From Streptomyces sp. (GTDB taxonomy: Bacteria; Actinomycetota; Actinomycetes; Streptomycetales; Streptomycetaceae): 8,851 nucleotides of DNA. Shown here one piece after another: positions 5,666-8,851 of the stretch. Position numbers and translations under genes: made by a program. Numbering within the stretch: position 1 is the first letter of the stretch; each line of letters opens with the position of its first letter. Below the pieces are notes generated by a model. That model searched no databases. It was not told the DNA's origin and saw only the letters and a list, made by a program, of their open reading frames with translations. The DNA lies in NCBI GenBank assembly GCA_003519485.1, contig DOWQ01000538.1:1441-10291 (forward strand). Direction: 5' to 3'.

Positions 5666-6472
5666 GTGCCACCACCACCGCCACCACCGCCACCGCCACC
5701 GCCGCCCTCCGGATCCAGGCCTCCGCCCTTCGACGCCGTCACGGCGCGACGGCTGCGGGAAGCCCTCGATCTGACCCATGCCCATGTCGCGTACGGCATC
5801 CGGACGGCGTACGGCATACCGGTCGGCCCGGCATCCGTCGCCGCGTGGGAGCGCGGAGAAGGGGCGCCGACCGAGGCCGAGCTGATGGCCCTGGCCGGGG
5901 CCCTGTGGTGTTCGCCCGGAGAGCTGCTGGGCGCGCCGGGAACCCTGCGCGAGCACCGGATGGCGCGCGGGGTGGCCCCGACGGACCTGGCCCTGCGGAT
6001 CGGCATGGACCCGGCTGCCTACGAGCGGGCGGAGCGCACCGGCCGGTGGACCGGCGACGACCGGCAGACCGCCGCGCTCACCGAGGCCCTGGAGCTGCCG
6101 CTGCCGGCTGTCACAGAGGTGACCGGCCGGGCCGACGCGCTGGCGGAGCTGCTGCGCCGCGCGGTCACCACGCGCTGGCAGGCGTACGTCAAGCCGGTCG
6201 CCAAGCTGCTGCCGGTGCCCCGAAAGCAGGTGGCGGAGGCGCTGCGGGAGCTGCACTCCGACTACCAGTCACGGATGGTCGCCACCCTCACCTGGGACAC
6301 CGGCACGAGCACGGGCGCCGGCGCGGCGGGCGAGGCCGGCGAGGCCGGACATGCCTTTCTCGACGATGTGCCGGCGCACTTCTGGGCCCGGCTGTCCCCG
6401 CGGGGCAGGCACTCGGCACACGGGGCGCGGCCCGAACAGGCCCGGCTGAGCCGCCGCGTTCACGCGTATTGA
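5666..6472 (+). CDS. Double helix-turn-helix (Xre-like) DNA-binding protein with poly-Pro start
   Basis: This 268-residue protein resembles a helix-turn-helix family I recall as common in Streptomyces; it has no established gene name that I know. After the start come 13 consecutive prolines (residues 2-14), then SGSRPPPF. A first Xre-like unit spans about residues 25-90 (TARRLREALDLTHAHVAYG, then VAAWERGEGAPTEAELMALAGAL). A second spans about 93-150 (TLREHRMARGVAPTDLALRIGMDPAAYERAE). The C-terminal part contains a conserved-looking VTTRWQAYVKPVAKLLPVPRK and LHSDYQSRMVATL. It most likely acts as a dimeric transcription regulator, but its targets are unknown. GTG at 5666 was chosen because a -10 box stands seven bases upstream; GTG at 5657 is the alternative. 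Residues after about 240, rich in Arg/Ala/Gly, look like a poorly conserved tail. It lies directly upstream of a sugar ABC operon on the same strand, so it is a candidate regulator of that operon. Confidence 0.82.
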   Translation: MPPPPPPPPPPPPPSGSRPPPFDAVTARRLREALDLTHAHVAYGIRTAYGIPVGPASVAAWERGEGAPTEAELMALAGALWCSPGELLGAPGTLREHRMARGVAPTDLALRIGMDPAAYERAERTGRWTGDDRQTAALTEALELPLPAVTEVTGRADALAELLRRAVTTRWQAYVKPVAKLLPVPRKQVAEALRELHSDYQSRMVATLTWDTGTSTGAGAAGEAGEAGHAFLDDVPAHFWARLSPRGRHSAHGARPEQARLSRRVHAY

Positions 6473-6498
6473 CCTGACATGAGAGGCGACCGTACGGT
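6469..6498 (+). promoter_or_regulatory. Promoter of the sugar ABC operon
   Basis: TTGACC at 6469-6474 and TACGGT at 6493-6498 are separated by 18 bases and match the actinobacterial housekeeping promoter pattern well. The -35 box overlaps the stop codon of the HTH gene (6470-6472). Transcription would start near 6505, giving a leader of about 55 bases before the GTG at 6559. Confidence 0.7.
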
Positions 6499-6499
6499 C
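6488..6499. promoter_or_regulatory. 12-bp palindrome on the -10 box (candidate operator)
   Basis: GACCGTACGGTC is a perfect 12-bp palindrome that covers the whole -10 hexamer of the ABC operon promoter. A repressor bound here would block RNA polymerase. Nine of its bases (CCGTACGGT) also occur at 5650-5658, over the -10 box of the HTH gene. The operator role is inferred. Confidence 0.5.
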
Positions 6500-6508
6500 A
6501 CCGGGCAG

Positions 6509-6530
6509 TCACAGCACCACTCACAGCACC
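6509..6530 (+). repeat. Direct repeat TCACAGCACC in the ABC operon leader
   Basis: TCACAGCACC occurs at 6509-6518 and again at 6521-6530, two bases apart. It lies just after the predicted transcription start and ahead of the ribosome-binding site. It could be part of a regulator site or be chance duplication. Confidence 0.7.
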
Positions 6531-6543
6531 CCCGTTCGTGCTG

Positions 6544-6550
6544 AAGGAGG
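6544..6550 (+). promoter_or_regulatory. Ribosome-binding site deciding the solute-binding protein start
   Basis: AAGGAGG is followed by eight bases and then GTG at 6559. The in-frame GTG at 6538 lies upstream of this site and the one at 6553 is only two bases from it, so 6559 is the best start. The resulting signal peptide is also the right length for a lipoprotein. Confidence 0.85.
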
Positions 6551-6558
6551 CCGTGCCC

Positions 6559-7917
6559 GTGCGCCCCACCGCTCCGCTGATCCTCGTGACCGCCCTGGCC
6601 GCCCTCGCCCTCACCGCGTGCGGCGGCGGATCGGCGAGCGATTCCGACACCCTCGAAGTGGCCTACAACCGCTCCACCGACAACACCGTCCGGTTCAAGG
6701 ACAATCATCTGTCGGATGTGAAGAAGCAGTTCGAGAAGGCCCACCCCGGCAAGAAGGTCAAGCTCGTCCCGATCCAGGCGGCGGACAACGACTACGCCAC
6801 CAAGGTCCAGCAGATGATGCGCTCCCCCAGCACCGCGCCGGACCTGGTCTACGAGGACACCTTCCGCATCAACTCCGACATCAAGGCCGGCTATCTGCGG
6901 CCGCTGGACGGATATCTGAAGGACTGGAAGGACTGGGACCGCTTCGCCGACACGGCGAAGACCGCGGCGAAGGCCGAGGACGGGAGGACGTACGGCGTGC
7001 CGGACGGCACGGACACCCGCGGCCTCTGGTTCAACAAGGAGATCTTCGCGAAGGCGGGCCTGCCGGCCGACTGGCGGCCCGCGGACTGGGACGCGGTCCT
7101 GGACGCGGCGCGGACCATCAAGGAGAAGGTCCCCGGCGTCATGCCGCTCAACGTCTACACCGGCAAGGGCCCGGGCGAGGCCGCGGTCATGCAGGGCTTC
7201 GAGATGCTGCTGTACGGCACGGGAGAGGAGCCGCTGTACGACGCCGGGCAGAAGAAGTGGGTGTCCGGCAGCCAGGGCTTCCGGGACGCCCTGAAATTCG
7301 TACGGACCGTCTACTCCGAGGGGCTGGGCCCGGAGCCGTCGGACGCGCTCGACCCGAATGTGGGCACGACCGTCGCCAACGAGTGGCTGCCCGAGGGCAA
7401 GCTGGCCATCAGCCTCGACGGCTCCTGGCTGGGGCAGAACTGGCTGGAGACCGGCGGCAAGCCGTGGCCCGAGTGGTCGCGGACGCTGGGGCAGACGGCG
7501 ATGCCCACCCAGCGGGGCGGCGACCCGGGGAAGGTGAGCATGTCCGGCGGCTGGACCTGGGCGATCCCGCAAAAGGCCAAGAATCCCGATCTGGCCTGGG
7601 AGTTCATCGAGACGCTGCAGACACAGGAGAACGCCACGCGGTGGTGCGTGGTCGGCGCGCAGATCGCGGTCCGCGACGACGTCGCCGAGGACCCGGAGTA
7701 CCGGAAGTCGATGCCGGGCATCGACTTCTTCACCGGCCTGGTGGAACATTCCCACTACCGGCCGGCGCTGCCCGTCTACCCTCAGGTGTCCTCCGCCATC
7801 GGTGAGGCGATGGAGTCGGTCACGACGGGCGACGCGTCCGCCGAGAAGGCCGCGAAGTCCTACGACGAGCAACTCGAATCGATCACCGACGGCGCGGTGG
7901 TCAGCAGGACAGGGTGA
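6559..7917 (+). CDS. ABC transporter solute-binding lipoprotein, carbohydrate type
   Basis: This 452-residue precursor is an extracellular family-1 solute-binding protein, tethered to the outer face of the membrane. It captures a sugar or oligosaccharide for the permeases encoded after it. The N-terminus MRPTAPLILV leads into a hydrophobic Ala/Leu core and the lipobox LTAC, with the lipid-modified Cys at residue 21 followed by GGGSAS. The mature part opens with a TLEVAYN strand. It then has the usual features of this class: FEKAHPGKKVKLV, APDLVYEDTF, YGVPDGTDTRGLWFNKEIFAKAGL, KLAISLDGSWLG and SMSGGWTWAIPQKAKNPDLAWEFIE. Length is normal for the class. Several aromatic and acidic residues suit sugar binding, but the substrate cannot be named from sequence. 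The gene has its own promoter and overlaps the permease gene as GTGA. No ATPase gene is seen; in Streptomyces such operons often share the general ATPase MsiK, which is background knowledge. Confidence 0.92.
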   Translation: MRPTAPLILVTALAALALTACGGGSASDSDTLEVAYNRSTDNTVRFKDNHLSDVKKQFEKAHPGKKVKLVPIQAADNDYATKVQQMMRSPSTAPDLVYEDTFRINSDIKAGYLRPLDGYLKDWKDWDRFADTAKTAAKAEDGRTYGVPDGTDTRGLWFNKEIFAKAGLPADWRPADWDAVLDAARTIKEKVPGVMPLNVYTGKGPGEAAVMQGFEMLLYGTGEEPLYDAGQKKWVSGSQGFRDALKFVRTVYSEGLGPEPSDALDPNVGTTVANEWLPEGKLAISLDGSWLGQNWLETGGKPWPEWSRTLGQTAMPTQRGGDPGKVSMSGGWTWAIPQKAKNPDLAWEFIETLQTQENATRWCVVGAQIAVRDDVAEDPEYRKSMPGIDFFTGLVEHSHYRPALPVYPQVSSAIGEAMESVTTGDASAEKAAKSYDEQLESITDGAVVSRTG

Positions 7918-8783
7918 GCATCCCGGGCCACCGGGGCGCGCTGCGCTGGCTGCCGGTCGCCCCGGCCACCGCTCTCCTGCTGTTGTTCCTCGCCGGTCCG
8001 ATCGGCTACTGCGTGTGGATCGCCTTCACCAACATGCAGCTGACGGGCTCGTCGTCCACGGACTTCGTCGGTCTGGACAACTTCCGGCGGGCCTTCGCGG
8101 ACGACGACTTCCGCAACGCCGTCGTGCTGACGCTCGTCTTCACCCTGATCTCGTCGATCCTCGGGCAGAACACCCTGGGGCTGGCGCTGGCCGGGCTGAT
8201 GCAGCGCGCCTCCCGGCCGGTCCGTACCGTCACCGGCTCGATCGTGATCGCCGCCTGGGTGCTGCCGGAGATCGTGGCGGGCTTCCTGCTCTACGCCTTC
8301 TTCCGCCGCGAGGGCACGCTCAACGCGGTGCTGGACTGGCTCCAGCTGCCGTCCCAGAACTGGCTGTACACGCTGCCGATCCTCGCCGTGTCGTTCGCCA
8401 ACGTCTGGCGCGGCACGGCCTTCTCGATGCTCGTCTACTCCGCCGCACTGTCGGAGATCCCCAAGGAGATCACGGAGGCCGCGCAGGTGGACGGCGCCCG
8501 CGGCAGGCAGCGGCTGTGGCATGTGACGCTGCCGATGATCCGCCGTTCGATCGGCACCAATCTGATGCTGAACACGCTGCAGACGCTGTCGGTGTTCGGG
8601 CTGATCTGGGCCATGACCCGCGGCGGGCCGGGCAACCGCAGCACGACCCTGCCGGTGTTCATGTACGACCAGGCGTTCATGAAGAGCCTGATCGGCTACG
8701 GCACGGCGGTGGCGCTGCTGCTCCTGCTGGTGGGGGCGCTGTTCTCGGTGGCGTATCTGCGCCTGATGCGCGAGGAGGTGTGA
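7914..8783 (+). CDS. ABC sugar transporter permease, MalF/LacF type
   Basis: This 289-residue inner-membrane permease forms half of the translocation channel for the sugar bound by the lipoprotein encoded before it. About six membrane helices are visible, near residues 15-37, 68-93, 106-130, 151-174, 217-235 and 262-284. The cytoplasmic EAA loop that docks on the ATPase reads EAAQVDGARGRQRLWHVTLP (188-207), with EAA, G194 and the closing LP in the right spacing. MTRGGPGNRSTTLPVFMYDQAF at about 234-255 is also typical of the MalF/UgpA-like group. The start is GTG at 7914, sharing GTGA with the preceding stop, so translation is likely coupled; the weak AGGACAGG run just before it may assist. 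The second permease begins four bases after its stop. Confidence 0.93.
   Translation: MSIPGHRGALRWLPVAPATALLLLFLAGPIGYCVWIAFTNMQLTGSSSTDFVGLDNFRRAFADDDFRNAVVLTLVFTLISSILGQNTLGLALAGLMQRASRPVRTVTGSIVIAAWVLPEIVAGFLLYAFFRREGTLNAVLDWLQLPSQNWLYTLPILAVSFANVWRGTAFSMLVYSAALSEIPKEITEAAQVDGARGRQRLWHVTLPMIRRSIGTNLMLNTLQTLSVFGLIWAMTRGGPGNRSTTLPVFMYDQAFMKSLIGYGTAVALLLLLVGALFSVAYLRLMREEV
8773..8778 (+). promoter_or_regulatory. Ribosome-binding site for the next gene
   Basis: AGGAGG lies within the last codons of the permease gene, nine bases before GTG at 8788. This supports a new start there and close coupling with the upstream gene. Confidence 0.75.
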
Positions 8784-8787
8784 AGCC

Positions 8788-8851
8788 GTGCCGCTGAGCG
8801 CCCTGCTGTCCCGCGTGCCGTCCCGCGTGCTGTCCCGCGTGCCGTCCCGCG
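8788..8851 (+). CDS. Start of a third operon gene, probably the second (MalG-type) permease
   Basis: Only 21 codons are in the window. GTG at 8788 follows a good AGGAGG and the frame is open to the edge, reading MPLSALLSRVPSRVLSRVPSR. The assignment as second permease is by operon logic: binding protein, MalF-type permease, then MalG-type permease is the standard order. The visible residues are an Arg/Ser/Val repeat and show no family motif. They would form a basic cytoplasmic N-terminus before the first membrane helix. The true start could lie further downstream, outside the window. Confidence 0.6.
   Translation, partial: MPLSALLSRVPSRVLSRVPSR
8809..8851. repeat. 12-bp tandem repeat, at least 3.6 copies, cut by the window edge
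   Basis: TCCCGCGTGCCG at 8809-8820 is followed by TCCCGCGTGCTG (8821-8832), TCCCGCGTGCCG again (8833-8844) and TCCCGCG up to 8851. The period is a multiple of three, so it encodes a repeated S-R-V-P/L unit and copy-number change would keep the reading frame. Each unit also contains an in-frame GTG. Confidence 0.9.

Noticed and set aside
3719..6256. Minus-strand open frame of about 845 codons opposite the kinase, regulator and HTH genes
   Set aside because: It lies antisense to three genes with clear family motifs. Its translation is Arg/Gly/Ser-rich and low complexity, as expected from the high GC in a shadow frame.
5659..6477. Plus-strand frame beginning with a Thr/Ala repeat in the HTH gene region
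   Set aside because: This is the poly-Pro tract read in another frame. The HTH motifs are all in the 5666 frame.
6538..6558. Upstream GTG starts for the solute-binding protein at 6538 and 6553
   Set aside because: AAGGAGG at 6544-6550 lies after the first and only two bases before the second. GTG 6559 has ideal spacing and gives a normal lipoprotein signal.

Overview
The window looks like chromosomal DNA from a high-GC actinomycete, most likely Streptomyces or a close relative. The base composition is very GC-rich with strong third-position G/C. Several starts are GTG, two genes have leaderless-type starts, the branching enzyme and DcuS/CitA-type kinase are of actinobacterial style, and a sugar ABC operon begins with no ATPase gene in view. 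The high GC also opens very long antisense frames (up to about 845 codons), which I treat as shadows. No TTA codon was noticed in the real genes.

Layout, left to right. (1) Bases 1-620 (+) are the C-terminal third of a glycogen branching enzyme, GlgB; it enters at the HDEVV catalytic motif and ends before a strong hairpin at 646-685. (2) Bases 709-1379 (-) hold a two-gene toxin-antitoxin operon: a ribbon-helix-helix antitoxin followed by a PIN-domain VapC-type ribonuclease, joined by a GTGA overlap. Its promoter appears to give a leaderless mRNA, and two identical 8-bp repeats bracket the -10 box. A 17-bp hairpin at 1429-1470 closes the other side, so the module sits between two terminator-like hairpins. 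(3) Bases 1497-2894 (-) encode a DctA-type dicarboxylate/cation symporter. It is divergent from a DcuS/CitA-type sensor kinase (3084-4724, +) and a DcuR/CitB-type response regulator (4721-5410, +), which overlap by GTGA. These three genes form a plausible sense-and-import unit for a C4-dicarboxylate or related acid.

(4) Bases 5411-5665 are non-coding, with a 10-bp tandem repeat. They lead to a gene for a DNA-binding protein with two Xre-like helix-turn-helix units (5666-6472, +), which seems to be leaderless and starts with 13 consecutive prolines. (5) A good sigma-70-type promoter (TTGACC-N18-TACGGT) overlaps the end of that gene. It drives a carbohydrate ABC uptake operon: a lipoprotein solute-binding protein (6559-7917), a MalF-type permease (7914-8783, GTGA overlap), and the first 21 codons of what is probably the second permease (8788 onward), which open into a 12-bp tandem repeat cut by the window edge.

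Most of the window is ordinary primary-metabolism and transport DNA. The most interesting parts are the regulatory architecture of the toxin-antitoxin module, the leaderless poly-proline regulator, and a 9-bp word (CCGTACGGT) that overlaps the -10 box both of that regulator and of the ABC operon beside it. I found no CRISPR array, RNA gene, insertion sequence or clear sign of a wholly new system.
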